Shown here piece by piece: positions 1-9,562 of a stretch of 64,000 nucleotides of DNA. The notes beneath the pieces are model-generated. The model did not search any database. It was not told the DNA's origin and saw only the letters and a program-made list of their open reading frames with translations. The stretch spans positions 62,001-126,000 of the forward strand of contig NZ_MSJM01000007.1 of assembly GCF_001921845.1 (NCBI RefSeq), in the 5' to 3' direction. Both the position numbers and the translations under genes were made by a program. Numbering within the stretch: the first letter of the stretch is position 1; every line of letters starts with the position of its first letter. Source of the DNA: Streptococcus cuniculi. GTDB lineage: Bacteria; Bacillota; Bacilli; Lactobacillales; Streptococcaceae.

Positions 1-2
1 GC

Positions 3-77
3 AATCCGAAATTAAAAGAAGCTATTTTGCCGGACCTTGTTCCTGAATTTGAAAAAGTTGTGAATAGTTTGATTTAA
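3..77 (+). CDS. C-terminal end of an unidentified protein (partial)
   Basis: An open frame enters from the left edge and stops with TAA at 75-77. It encodes 24 residues ending KVVNSLI. The fragment is too short to assign to a family. No terminator separates it from the ORF that begins at 108, so the two may be co-transcribed. Confidence 0.4.
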   Translation, partial: NPKLKEAILPDLVPEFEKVVNSLI

Positions 78-107
78 CATAGTTAGAAAAACGAAAGAAG
101 TCTTAAA

Positions 108-566
108 ATGGAAGCAAAAAAAATATTAGAAGAAATTAAAAATAGCAATGTTCGATATGCAATCGTAAATGAAAACAATGAGGTGTATTGCAATCTAGGG
201 ACACACAACATTATGGATATTTACGGCCTTGATGATGATAACGGGCACTTTTACGGAGTTTATGGAGATGCCGTAGGAGGTCAAATCGATAGCCGAAACC
301 TTTCTGATAAGGCTATCGAAAAATCTATCGAAATAATGCTTTCTTTAGGAAAACCTGTAAAACGCTCTGACCTAGTCTTCGAAGAAGATTTTAAACGCGC
401 TTTTGTGGATCGCTTCGATGCTCAAAGACTTGCGTCTGATTTTGGGCTGTCAGATGAACTTAAAGTGACAGACGAAGCAGAACGCGCAGCAATAGCTGCG
501 GCGATGGACGAGGAGGTAGAGCGCTTAGTGATGCTTGCGATGTCGGACGACTTTGATACATTTTGA
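108..566 (+). CDS. Hypothetical 152-aa acidic protein
   Basis: I do not recognise a family. The product is strongly acidic and apparently cytosolic, with no signal peptide or membrane segment. The first half carries a Tyr/Gly/Asp-rich stretch (residues about 35-65, with GLDDDNGHFYGVYGD); the second half is predicted helical and very rich in Ala, Glu and Asp (AERAAIAAAMDEEVERL). The ATG is preceded by only a weak purine-rich site. A clean terminator follows immediately at 571-598, so this gene ends its transcription unit and is separate from the competence genes that follow. Confidence 0.6.
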   Translation: MEAKKILEEIKNSNVRYAIVNENNEVYCNLGTHNIMDIYGLDDDNGHFYGVYGDAVGGQIDSRNLSDKAIEKSIEIMLSLGKPVKRSDLVFEEDFKRAFVDRFDAQRLASDFGLSDELKVTDEAERAAIAAAMDEEVERLVMLAMSDDFDTF

Positions 567-570
567 TTTG

Positions 571-598
571 CACCAGTCGAAAGACTGGTGTTTTTTTT
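571..598 (+). terminator. Rho-independent terminator
   Basis: A perfect 8-bp stem (CACCAGTC / GACTGGTG) with a GAAA tetraloop is followed by eight T residues. It closes the hypothetical gene at 108-566. Confidence 0.9.
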
Positions 599-599
599 G

Positions 600-642
600 T
601 TGCCGTTATAACAGCCATTTTCGACAATTGCCGTTATAACGG
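600..642. repeat. Two direct copies of TTGCCGTTATAAC
   Basis: The 13-bp sequence TTGCCGTTATAAC occurs at 600-612 and again at 628-640, a 28-bp offset. Each copy contains the palindrome GTTATAAC, and the second extends to the perfect 12-bp palindrome CCGTTATAACGG (631-642). The arrangement resembles a pair of protein-binding sites on nearly the same helix face. It lies between a terminator and the competence promoter. Function unknown. Confidence 0.5.
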
Positions 643-694
643 ACTTTTGTGTTCCGAGAAAAAAATAGGGAAAATTGGGGATAGACAAAATTTT

Positions 695-702
695 TGCGAA
701 TA
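695..702 (+). promoter_or_regulatory. ComX (SigX) cin-box
   Basis: TGCGAATA, preceded by a T run (691-694), matches the streptococcal late-competence cin-box (TNCGAATA). It lies 20 bp before the ATG at 723 and reads into the small ORF and ssbB, a classical late-competence gene, which supports the call. Confidence 0.75.
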
Positions 703-722
703 AAGAAGTAGGAGGATATAAA

Positions 723-950
723 ATGAAAAAAGATATATTGTATAGTTATGAAATGTTGACATCTGACCTGCTCACTAGCATTGGGGCGTTAGAGATTGTT
801 TATCGCTGGTTAGATGAGTTGCCATGCGACAAATTGGGCTACTATGAGTTTAGTGAGTTTAAGAGTCAGTATGCGGATGTATTGAGTTTATCCATGTTAC
901 ATTTAGAGGTGTTGGCCGAACAACATCAGAGAATAATAACCGATTTTTAA
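723..950 (+). CDS. Small late-competence-operon protein (75 aa), function unknown
   Basis: The open frame extends further upstream, but the start with a near-perfect Shine-Dalgarno (GGAGG at 711-715) is the ATG at 723, giving 75 residues. The product is hydrophilic and helical with no clear domain (SDLLTSIGALEIVYRWLDEL near the start). It sits between the cin-box at 695 and ssbB, so it is probably induced with competence. The role is unknown; I infer only co-regulation with ssbB. Confidence 0.65.
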   Translation: MKKDILYSYEMLTSDLLTSIGALEIVYRWLDELPCDKLGYYEFSEFKSQYADVLSLSMLHLEVLAEQHQRIITDF

Positions 951-998
951 TAGAAGGGATAATTACAGTATTAAGTAAAGATAATTCTAATTGGTCGT

Positions 999-1367
999 TT
1001 GACGGCCAAACCGGAAGTCAACCAGACAACAAGTGGAAAACATGTCACCCGCATCACGGTAGCCGTCAATCGGCGATTTAAAACTGAAAATGGTGACCGT
1101 GAAGCTGATTTCATTACAGCTGTCTTTTGGGGAAAATTAGCGGAGACCTTAGCATCCTATGGTGGAAAAGGAAGTTTGATTTCCATTGACGGCGAGTTGC
1201 GTACGCGGAAATACGAAAAAAATGGTCAAAATCAATACGTGATAGAAGTTCTTGGTCAGTCTTTTCAATTGCTAGAAAGCCGTGCCCAACGTGCCATGCG
1301 AGAGAATAACATAGGAGAAAACTTGGCAGATTTGGCCTTAGAAGATGAAGAAGAGCTACCGTTCTAG
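999..1367 (+). CDS. ssbB: Competence-type single-stranded DNA-binding protein SsbB
   Basis: The OB-fold core is clear (TVAVNRRFK, EADFITAVFWGKLAETL, GSLISIDGELRTRKYEKNG), and the C-terminal acidic tip EEELPF is typical of streptococcal SsbB, which protects incoming single strands during transformation. Position next to groES-groEL also matches other streptococci. The start is problematic. The first in-frame start codon is TTG at 999, without a Shine-Dalgarno site, and would remove strand beta-1. In-frame codons 975-998 read VKIILIGR, which is conserved family sequence, but a TAA at 972-974 closes the frame and no ATG, GTG or TTG lies between. Either a non-standard start is used or the start codon has been mutated. 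Confidence 0.85.
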   Translation: MTAKPEVNQTTSGKHVTRITVAVNRRFKTENGDREADFITAVFWGKLAETLASYGGKGSLISIDGELRTRKYEKNGQNQYVIEVLGQSFQLLESRAQRAMRENNIGENLADLALEDEEELPF

Positions 1368-1449
1368 AGAGGTGTATTGTGCTAAAATACCCGTTCCTTG
1401 TTTACCTATCGGTCTCGGGTCTGATTTCTGAAAAGGTAAGGAAATCCCC

Positions 1450-1477
1450 TTGACTATTTTTGACCAAATGATATAAT
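1450..1477 (+). promoter_or_regulatory. groE promoter
   Basis: TTGACT at 1450-1455 and TATAAT at 1472-1477 are separated by 16 bp. The promoter lies directly upstream of the CIRCE operator and the groES gene. Confidence 0.85.
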
Positions 1478-1488
1478 AAAAACAGAGA

Positions 1489-1515
1489 TTAGCACTCGCA
1501 TATGTAGAGTGCTAA
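1489..1515 (+). promoter_or_regulatory. CIRCE operator (HrcA site)
   Basis: TTAGCACTC (1489-1497), a 9-bp spacer and GAGTGCTAA (1507-1515) form a perfect CIRCE element. HrcA binding here represses groESL until heat or misfolding stress. The site falls at the expected transcription start. Confidence 0.97.
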
Positions 1516-1542
1516 AACAGAATGTATTTTTGGAGGTATAAT

Positions 1543-3463
<1,921 letters not shown>

Positions 3464-3512
3464 TAAAGCTAAAAGAAGAGACCGAGCAAAAATTCTCTGA
3501 ACGAGCAAAGGG

Positions 3513-3555
3513 CTTAAAATCATTCTCTTAACAAAGAATGGTTTTAAGTCTTTTT
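3513..3555 (+). terminator. groESL terminator
   Basis: A 14-bp stem (CTTAAAATCATTCT pairing with AGAATGGTTTTAAG, one G-U pair) around an 8-nt loop is followed by TCTTTTTG. Confidence 0.85.
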
Positions 3556-3611
3556 GAATGTCATGTTCAACGCTTGACCTGCTAAAAGCGCACTTTACCT
3601 AGCTCTTTTTA

Positions 3612-3826
3612 TATAGTCTTTTGAATGAACTTTGATACATCGTCGCTTTCGACTTGCCGTACTCATAGTCAATGAAAATCCAAAGCAGACTAGGCGACGC
3701 TGATGCAGATAAAACTGAAGTTCATTAAATCAAGTCAACAAGGTCTGCTGTTGATTTTCGAAGAGTATCAAGTACTGTCCGCGTCTTTCGGTTCCTTGTC
3801 TGAAAGTTCATTCATTGGACTACATA
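3612..3826. repeat. MITE-like element, family B, split by a nested RUP-like element
   Basis: The left end TATAGTCTTTTGAATGAAC and right end AAAGTTCATTCATTGGACTACATA are imperfect inverted repeats. The element matches the intact copy at 47860-47965, except that about 104 bp (3665-3768) is inserted in its centre. A half copy with the same internal junction lies at 38962-39030. The element belongs to the 570-bp gene-free stretch between groEL and the flavin monooxygenase gene. Confidence 0.8.
3665..3768. repeat. RUP-like element nested in MITE family B
   Basis: The ends ATAGTCAATGAAAATC and GATTTTCGAAGAGTAT are inverted repeats that match the termini I recall for the pneumococcal RUP element (about 107 bp, TA-targeted). 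Removing it joins the two halves of the surrounding family B element, as seen by comparison with the copy at 47860. Confidence 0.7.
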
Positions 3827-3844
3827 TGTTAAAGTGCTTCTTGG

Positions 3845-3948
3845 TATAGTGAACTGAATAAAGGTTAGGCATCGTTCAGTCGCTTTGATGAACGTCAGTT
3901 CTATCTGTAGCCCCTTGTCTTGTCCTGTTCCTTTCTCAATCCACTATA
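3845..3948. repeat. MITE-like element, family A (copy 1)
   Basis: About 104 bp bounded by TATAGTG and CACTATA. The same sequence in the opposite orientation occurs at 35073-35175, including the internal segment CAGTTCTATCTG and the outer segment ATAAAGGTTAGG. It has no coding capacity. Confidence 0.8.
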
Positions 3949-4035
3949 TTTCGAAAAGATGACCAGAAACAAATTATTTTTAATATTCACTAATTAGCGA
4001 TAAAATCTTCTTAACAACAGAAAAGGAGACACAAG

Positions 4036-5085
4036 ATGGTTGAATTAGGTATTTCTACATTTGGAGAGACAACTCCGCTTGAAAAGACAGGACAGGCAGT
4101 CAGTCACGCCGAACGGATTCGGAACTTGGTGGAGGAGATTGAGCTAGCAGATCAAGTTGGACTGGATGTGTACGCCATTGGTGAACACCACAGGGAGGAT
4201 TTTGCGGTCTCGGCACCGGAGATTGTGCTGGCTGCGGGTGCGGTTAACACCAAGCATATTCGTTTGTCTAGTGCTGTGACGGTCTTGTCCTCAATCGACC
4301 CTGTTCGGGTCTATCAACAATATGCGACGATTGATGCCTTGTCAAATGGCCGAGCAGAAATCATGGCAGGACGTGGTTCTTTTATCGAATCCTTTCCTTT
4401 ATTTGGCTATGATTTGAAGGACTACGAAGATTTGTTTGATGAAAAGTTAGAAATGCTTCTGGCCATCAAAAATAACATTCATCTGAATTGGCAGGGACAA
4501 CATACCCAAAGTGTGGAGAATAGGCCTGTTTATCCAAGAGCGGTGCAAGAAGATTTTCCCATCAAAATTGCAACAGGAGGCAGTCCTGAATCTACGCAGA
4601 AAATTGCAGCTTTAGGCTTGCCGATTGTCTACGCCATCATTGGTGGTAATCCTCGTTATTTTAAGGGTCTAGTTGATATGTATCGGAAAATAGGACGTTT
4701 GAAGGGGCATGACGAAGCCAAGATGACCGTTGGTGCGCATTCTTGGGGCTGGATTGCTGAGGACAAGGAACAGGCCGAGAAAGACTATTTCTATCCGACC
4801 AAGCAGTTGGTGGATGCGATTAGTAAGGACAGACCGTTCTGGAAAGAATTGACCTATGATGCTTACTTAAAAAATATCGGTGACGACGGGGCAATGTTTG
4901 TCGGAGATCCTGATGCGGTAGCGGATAAAATGATTCGGGTGATTGAAGAGTTAGGTCTCGATAGTTTCATGCTTCATCTTCCGGTAGGCTCTATGCCACA
5001 TGAAGATACGCTGAAAGCCATTCGTCTCTACGGAGAGAAAGTTGCACCACGGGTTCGGGCCTATTTTGCCGCTAAAGGAAAGTAG
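4036..5085 (+). CDS. LLM-class flavin-dependent oxidoreductase (luciferase-like)
   Basis: The 349-residue protein belongs to the bacterial luciferase-like monooxygenase family, which uses reduced FMN or F420-like flavin. Visible family features are the N-terminal strand ELGISTFGE, the block YAIGEHHREDFAVSAPEIVLAAGA, the SAVTVLSSIDPVRVYQQYATID segment, GRAEIMAGRGSF and the late phosphate-binding region KIATGGSPESTQKIAALGLP. The substrate is unknown. AAAGGAGA precedes the ATG. It is monocistronic, between repeats and the rpsL promoter. Confidence 0.88.
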   Translation: MVELGISTFGETTPLEKTGQAVSHAERIRNLVEEIELADQVGLDVYAIGEHHREDFAVSAPEIVLAAGAVNTKHIRLSSAVTVLSSIDPVRVYQQYATIDALSNGRAEIMAGRGSFIESFPLFGYDLKDYEDLFDEKLEMLLAIKNNIHLNWQGQHTQSVENRPVYPRAVQEDFPIKIATGGSPESTQKIAALGLPIVYAIIGGNPRYFKGLVDMYRKIGRLKGHDEAKMTVGAHSWGWIAEDKEQAEKDYFYPTKQLVDAISKDRPFWKELTYDAYLKNIGDDGAMFVGDPDAVADKMIRVIEELGLDSFMLHLPVGSMPHEDTLKAIRLYGEKVAPRVRAYFAAKGK

Positions 5086-5117
5086 CTGTTAAACAAGAAA
5101 AGTTTCAGCAAAGATAG

Positions 5118-5146
5118 TTGACACAAGGTGCCGTTTATGGTATGAT
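5118..5146 (+). promoter_or_regulatory. Promoter of the rpsL-rpsG operon
   Basis: TTGACA (5118-5123), a 17-bp spacer and TATGAT (5141-5146). The resulting 5' leader is about 130 nt long, which leaves room for a structured regulatory leader of the ribosomal operon. Confidence 0.85.
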
Positions 5147-5285
5147 GATAGACAGTACTTTTTACTTTTGGTCTCTCAAAAGTGTACAGAGACGTGCTGA
5201 CAAATAGTTGCAAAGTACACACAGATAGGGGCTGTCACCAAGTGCTCTATCAACCAAAAATAAAAAATGATACAGGAGTATGTAG

Positions 5286-5699
5286 ATGCCTACAATTAAC
5301 CAGTTGGTACGTAAACCACGTAAGTCTAAAGTAGAAAAATCTAAATCACCAGCTTTGAACGTTGGTTACAACAGCCGTAAAAAAGTTCAAACAAACGTTT
5401 CTTCACCACAAAAACGTGGTGTTGCAACTCGTGTCGGAACAATGACACCTAAAAAACCTAACTCTGCCCTTCGTAAATTCGCTCGTGTACGTTTGAGCAA
5501 CTTGATCGAAGTAACTGCTTATATCCCAGGTATCGGACACAACTTGCAAGAGCACAGCGTGGTGCTTCTTCGTGGTGGACGTGTAAAAGACCTTCCAGGG
5601 GTACGTTACCATATCGTTCGTGGTGCGCTTGATACAGCAGGTGTAACTGATCGTAAACAAGGCCGTTCTAAATACGGTACAAAACGTCCAAAAGGGTAA
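5286..5699 (+). CDS. rpsL: 30S ribosomal protein S12
   Basis: S12 is the decoding-centre protein of the small subunit. The 137-residue product begins [13 protein letters not shown] and carries the conserved loops [20 protein letters not shown] and [14 protein letters not shown], where streptomycin-resistance changes occur; the Lys in [11 protein letters not shown] and that in GRVKDLPG are the wild-type residues. It ends KRPKG. It is the first gene of the str operon, 18 bp before rpsG. Confidence 0.98.
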   Translation: MPTINQLVRKPRKSKVEKSKSPALNVGYNSRKKVQTNVSSPQKRGVATRVGTMTPKKPNSALRKFARVRLSNLIEVTAYIPGIGHNLQEHSVVLLRGGRVKDLPGVRYHIVRGALDTAGVTDRKQGRSKYGTKRPKG

Positions 5700-5717
5700 G
5701 AAAGGGGATAAAGATAA

Positions 5718-6188
5718 ATGAGTCGTAAAAACCAAGCGCCTAAGCGCGAAGTATTGCCAGATCCGCTTTACAATTCAAAATTAGTAACACGTTTGATTAA
5801 CCGCGTTATGCTTGACGGGAAACGTGGTACAGCGGCTTCTATCGTATACGGTGCCTTTGATCAAATCAAAGAAGCTACTGGAAACGATGCACTTGAAGTA
5901 TTTGAAACAGCAATGGAAAACATCATGCCTGTACTTGAAGTACGTGCACGCCGTGTCGGTGGTTCTAACTACCAAGTCCCAGTTGAAGTTCGTCCAGAAC
6001 GTCGTACAACCCTTGGACTTCGTTGGTTGGTAACAATCGCTCGTAACCGTGGTGAGCACACAATGGTTGACCGCCTTGCAAAAGAAATCATGGATGCAGC
6101 AAACAACACAGGTGCAGCTGTTAAGAAACGTGAAGATACTCACCGTATGGCAGAAGCGAACCGCGCGTTTGCACACTTCAGATGGTAA
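5718..6188 (+). CDS. rpsG: 30S ribosomal protein S7
   Basis: S7 nucleates assembly of the 30S head. The 156-residue product starts [16 protein letters not shown] and contains the S7 signature ([18 protein letters not shown]), the [19 protein letters not shown] loop and the C-terminal [17 protein letters not shown] precedes the ATG. A 470-bp structured intergenic stretch separates it from fusA, and a terminator precedes fusA. Confidence 0.98.
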   Translation: MSRKNQAPKREVLPDPLYNSKLVTRLINRVMLDGKRGTAASIVYGAFDQIKEATGNDALEVFETAMENIMPVLEVRARRVGGSNYQVPVEVRPERRTTLGLRWLVTIARNRGEHTMVDRLAKEIMDAANNTGAAVKKREDTHRMAEANRAFAHFRW

Positions 6189-6216
6189 AATTAAGATGCA
6201 GAGGGTTTGGGCACAA

Positions 6217-6500
6217 GTGAAAAATAGGAAATTTATGATATGCGCTTGCGCATAAGTAAATTTATCTTTTTTCACTGGTCGTGCACAACCCGTGCTCGAT
6301 TACATAAGATACTAAGGGCGTTAAAAACGCACAGTGAAAATAGGGAAGTGACGAAATGTCTGTTGGACATAAGGAACTTCATCTTTTTCACCCAGCGTTT
6401 AGCCCGAGTTCAATTAAGATACGGAAACGCAGAGAGCAAGGACAAAATAGAAAATCTTTGTAGAATGCTTAGATGTTCAAAAAGATTATCTATTTCCCAA
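6217..6500. repeat. Three successive long hairpins between rpsG and fusA
   Basis: Hairpin 1 (6217-6275) has arms GTGAAAAATAGGAAATTTA and TAAATTTATCTTTTTTCAC closed by TATGCGCTTGCGCATA. Hairpin 2 (6334-6391) has related arms starting GTGAAAATAGGGAAGT and ending ACTTCATCTTTTTCAC. A weaker third (about 6448-6500) has GACAAAATAGAAAATCTTT against AAAGATTATCTATTTCCC. The shared arms show they are copies of one element family. Confidence 0.7.
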
Positions 6501-6572
6501 ACTTTTAACCTCACTCAATCTCATTGAGAACAGTATCTTTCTTAACCAGCTTACAAACTAAAAACATCTTAT

Positions 6573-6602
6573 AACGGGTAGGTCCTGCCTATCCGTTTTT
6601 TT
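6573..6602 (+). terminator. Terminator upstream of fusA
   Basis: AACGGGTAGG and GCCTATCCGTT pair around a TCCT loop and are followed by a T run. It separates rpsL-rpsG transcripts from fusA, which has its own -10 (TATAAT at 6614-6619). Confidence 0.85.
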
Positions 6603-6656
6603 CTAAAATATGCTATAATGAGATGTAAATAAATTTAACAAATATAGGAGAACATA

Positions 6657-8738
6657 ATGGCACGCGAATTTTCATTAGAAAAAACTCGTAATATCGGTAT
6701 CATGGCCCACGTCGATGCTGGTAAAACAACAACAACTGAGCGTATTCTTTACTACACTGGTAAAATCCACAAAATCGGTGAAACACACGAAGGTGCTTCA
6801 CAAATGGACTGGATGGAGCAAGAGCAAGAACGTGGTATCACCATCACATCTGCTGCGACAACTGCGCAATGGAACAACCACCGCGTAAACATCATCGACA
6901 CACCAGGACACGTGGACTTCACAATTGAAGTACAACGTTCTCTTCGTGTATTGGACGGTGCGGTAACTGTTCTTGACTCACAATCAGGGGTTGAGCCACA
7001 GACAGAAACAGTTTGGCGTCAAGCAACTGAGTACGGGGTTCCTCGTATCGTATTTGCCAACAAAATGGACAAAATCGGTGCAGACTTCCTTTACTCAGTA
7101 AGCACACTTCATGAGCGCTTGCAAGCAAATGCTCACCCAATCCAATTGCCAATCGGTGCAGAAGATGATTTCCGTGGAATCATTGACTTGATCAAGATGA
7201 AAGCTGAAATCTACACAAACGACCTTGGTACAGATATTCTTGAAGAAGATATTCCAGCTGAATACCTTGACCAAGCACAAGAATACCGTGAAAAATTGGT
7301 AGAAGCAGTTGCGGAAACTGATGAAGACTTGATGATGAAATACCTTGAAGGTGAAGAAATCACAAACGAAGAGTTGAAAGCTGCAATCCGTAAAGCAACC
7401 ATCAACGTTGAATTCTTCCCAGTATTGTGTGGCTCTGCCTTCAAAAACAAAGGTGTTCAATTGATGCTTGATGCGGTTATCGACTACCTTCCAAGCCCAG
7501 TTGATATTCCAGCAATCAAAGGGATTAACCCAGATACAGATGCTGAAGAAGAGCGTCCAGCTTCAGATGAAGAGCCATTTGCAGCCCTTGCCTTCAAGAT
7601 CATGACAGACCCATTCGTAGGTCGTTTGACCTTCTTCCGTGTGTACTCAGGTGTCCTTAACTCAGGTTCATACGTGATGAATACTTCTAAAGGCAAACGC
7701 GAGCGTATCGGACGTATTCTTCAAATGCACGCCAACAGCCGTCAAGAAATCGAAACAGTATACTCTGGAGATATCGCTGCTGCCGTTGGTTTGAAAGATA
7801 CAACAACTGGTGACTCATTGACGGATGAGAAAGCAAAAGTTATCCTTGAGTCTATCAATGTTCCAGAACCAGTTATCCAATTGATGGTTGAGCCAAAATC
7901 TAAAGCAGACCAAGACAAGATGGGTGTTGCCCTTTCTAAATTGGCTGAAGAAGATCCAACATTCCGCGTTGAAACAAACGTTGAAACTGGTGAAACAGTT
8001 ATCTCCGGTATGGGTGAGCTTCACTTGGATGTCCTTGTTGACCGTATGCGTCGTGAATTCAAGGTTGAAGCAAACGTAGGTGCTCCTCAAGTATCTTACC
8101 GTGAAACCTTCCGTGCTTCAACTCAAGCTCGTGGATTCTTCAAACGTCAATCAGGTGGTAAAGGTCAGTTCGGTGATGTATGGATTGAATTTACTCCAAA
8201 TGAAGAAGGAAAAGGATTCGAGTTTGAAAATGCAATCGTCGGTGGTGTGGTTCCACGTGAATTTATCCCAGCGGTTGAAAAAGGATTGGTTGAGTCTATG
8301 GCAAACGGTGTCCTTGCTGGATACCCAATCGTTGACGTCAAAGCAAAACTTTATGATGGTTCATACCACGATGTCGACTCATCTGAAACTGCCTTTAAAG
8401 TTGCGGCATCTCTTGCCCTTAAAGAAGCAGCAAAATCTGCACAACCAGTGATTCTTGAGCCAATGATGCTTGTAACCATTACTGCACCAGAAGATAACCT
8501 TGGTGACGTTATGGGGCACGTAACAGCTCGTCGTGGACGTGTAGACGGTATGGAAGCTCGTGGTAACACACAAATCGTTCGTGCTTATGTACCACTTGCT
8601 GAAATGTTCGGTTACGCAACTGTTCTTCGTTCAGCAACACAAGGACGCGGTACCTTCATGATGGTATTTGACCACTACGAAGATGTACCGAAGTCAGTAC
8701 AAGACGAAATTATCAAGAAAAACGGCGGTAACGCTTAA
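6657..8738 (+). CDS. fusA: Elongation factor G
   Basis: EF-G is the translocation GTPase of protein synthesis. The 693-residue product shows all five G motifs: P-loop [15 protein letters not shown], switch region [22 protein letters not shown] and GSAFKNKG. Domains II to V follow, with [16 protein letters not shown] in domain IV and the C-terminal [13 protein letters not shown]. Length is normal. AGGAGA precedes the ATG. A TATAAT box at 6614-6619 and a terminator just upstream indicate its own promoter, although in many bacteria it is co-transcribed with rpsG. Confidence 0.98.
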   Translation: MAREFSLEKTRNIGIMAHVDAGKTTTTERILYYTGKIHKIGETHEGASQMDWMEQEQERGITITSAATTAQWNNHRVNIIDTPGHVDFTIEVQRSLRVLDGAVTVLDSQSGVEPQTETVWRQATEYGVPRIVFANKMDKIGADFLYSVSTLHERLQANAHPIQLPIGAEDDFRGIIDLIKMKAEIYTNDLGTDILEEDIPAEYLDQAQEYREKLVEAVAETDEDLMMKYLEGEEITNEELKAAIRKATINVEFFPVLCGSAFKNKGVQLMLDAVIDYLPSPVDIPAIKGINPDTDAEEERPASDEEPFAALAFKIMTDPFVGRLTFFRVYSGVLNSGSYVMNTSKGKRERIGRILQMHANSRQEIETVYSGDIAAAVGLKDTTTGDSLTDEKAKVILESINVPEPVIQLMVEPKSKADQDKMGVALSKLAEEDPTFRVETNVETGETVISGMGELHLDVLVDRMRREFKVEANVGAPQVSYRETFRASTQARGFFKRQSGGKGQFGDVWIEFTPNEEGKGFEFENAIVGGVVPREFIPAVEKGLVESMANGVLAGYPIVDVKAKLYDGSYHDVDSSETAFKVAASLALKEAAKSAQPVILEPMMLVTITAPEDNLGDVMGHVTARRGRVDGMEARGNTQIVRAYVPLAEMFGYATVLRSATQGRGTFMMVFDHYEDVPKSVQDEIIKKNGGNA

Positions 8739-8744
8739 TAGCTA

Positions 8745-8767
8745 AAGCACCTTCGGGTGCTTTTTTC
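8745..8767 (+). terminator. fusA terminator
   Basis: AAAGCACC, a TTCG tetraloop and GGTGC followed by TTTTTT. Confidence 0.93.
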
Positions 8768-8856
8768 TCTTTAAAAAGGATAGTAATTCATAAAATAGTA
8801 GATGCATTCTCAAGCAATCTTGATAGCCGAAATATCTGAAAAATCAGAAAATTCTG

Positions 8857-8885
8857 TTGACAGTATTTACTTATTTTGATAAAAT
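8857..8885 (+). promoter_or_regulatory. Promoter of the small secreted protein gene
   Basis: TTGACA (8857-8862), 17 bp, TAAAAT (8880-8885). The -10 is embedded in the inverted repeat at 8871-8902. Confidence 0.8.
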
Positions 8886-8902
8886 ACAATGTATCAAAAT
8901 AA
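8871..8902. promoter_or_regulatory. Putative operator, perfect 11-bp inverted repeat
   Basis: TTATTTTGATA (8871-8881) and TATCAAAATAA (8892-8902) are exact reverse complements separated by 10 bp. The left arm overlaps the -10 and the right arm runs into the Shine-Dalgarno. This placement suits a repressor. The regulator is not identifiable from the window. Confidence 0.65.
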
Positions 8903-8916
8903 GGAGGTATTTCCTT

Positions 8917-9292
8917 ATGAAAAAGAATATGTTGAAAAAATTATCGCGTATCTTTGTTGTTGTGCTGCCCCTATTCTCAATAGCAAGTCCAGCATTAACA
9001 GTTGTACAAGCTGAACAGCGTATTGAAACGAGAGGACGTCATGATATCAATCGTGACGGTGGCGGACCACAATCCTATATAAATTTAGCCTCTTACACAA
9101 ATAAAATATGGTAGGTCGGCAGTTTCAGGAAAAAGTGGTACCTACTATGGACCGGGAGGTACATATATTGTCAGAGATCGTGCAGTCAATTCTGGTAGTG
9201 GGACGCACGGAGGTAGTTACTGGAAATTACACAGTAGAAGTGGAGGGAGGATAGGGACTTATAATAAAGATGGTTACTATCTGCGACCATAA
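8917..9292 (+). pseudogene. Small secreted protein with toxin-like C-terminus, frameshifted
   Basis: The ATG at 8917 follows AAGGAGG and opens a signal peptide (KKLSRIFVVVLPLFSIASPALTVVQA). The frame stops at 9112-9114 after 65 residues. The next frame is open through this point to a TAA at 9290-9292 and reads KYGRSAVSGKSGTYYGPGG and later HGGSYWKLHSRSGGRIGTYN. Deleting one A from the AAAA run at 9103-9106 fuses them into about 124 residues. The C-terminal pattern HGGS-x-WKL-...-G-x-R-I-GT-x-NKDG resembles short toxin domains at the ends of polymorphic toxins; that is an impression, not a proven match. Two small related genes follow at once and could encode immunity proteins. The break may be a mutation, a sequencing error or slippage-based switching. 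Confidence 0.65.
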
Positions 9293-9331
9293 AGCTGTAC
9301 CGCATTTTCAGCAATAAGATTAGGAGTTAGA

Positions 9332-9562
9332 ATGAAACAGTATCAATTAGGAGACTATGACATCTATGTTTCCCAACGCTTGCACCCCGTCTATGATGGT
9401 CAGGATCAGTTATTGATTATCTATCCTGAGCATACGTCTATTTGTTGCAGTGTGACAGTGTCGCAGGATGGCAATCTTCAACTCGCCACTTACTGGGGCA
9501 TTGTGTATGACATTTGTGGCAAAGTAGTCCATATCTGGTATAACGATGAGGAGGTAGAGTAG
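9332..9562 (+). CDS. Small protein, putative immunity partner (76 aa)
   Basis: No known family is recognised. The 76-residue cytosolic product begins MKQYQLGDYDIYVSQRLHPVYDG and continues with beta-rich segments (LLIIYPEH, LATYWGIVYDI) and an acidic end (YNDEEVE). It resembles the next gene in length and layout: a short Y-x-I-x-V strand, a bulky residue-rich loop, then an IIY strand. It starts 40 bp after the frameshifted secreted protein, with GGAG in front of the ATG. Small acidic proteins behind a secreted toxin-like protein are often immunity proteins; that role is inferred. Confidence 0.6.
   Translation: MKQYQLGDYDIYVSQRLHPVYDGQDQLLIIYPEHTSICCSVTVSQDGNLQLATYWGIVYDICGKVVHIWYNDEEVE

Noticed and set aside
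1-720. Plasmid or integrated element origin at the left edge
   Set aside because: The paired 13-bp repeats resemble iterons, but there are only two and no replication gene is visible in the window.
6240-6527. 95-aa ORF between rpsG and fusA
   Set aside because: It lies across the repeated hairpins, has no ribosome site and unnatural composition.
8917-9292. Lactococcin 972-type bacteriocin
   Set aside because: Size and signal peptide fit, but the mature sequence does not show the pattern of that family as I know it.
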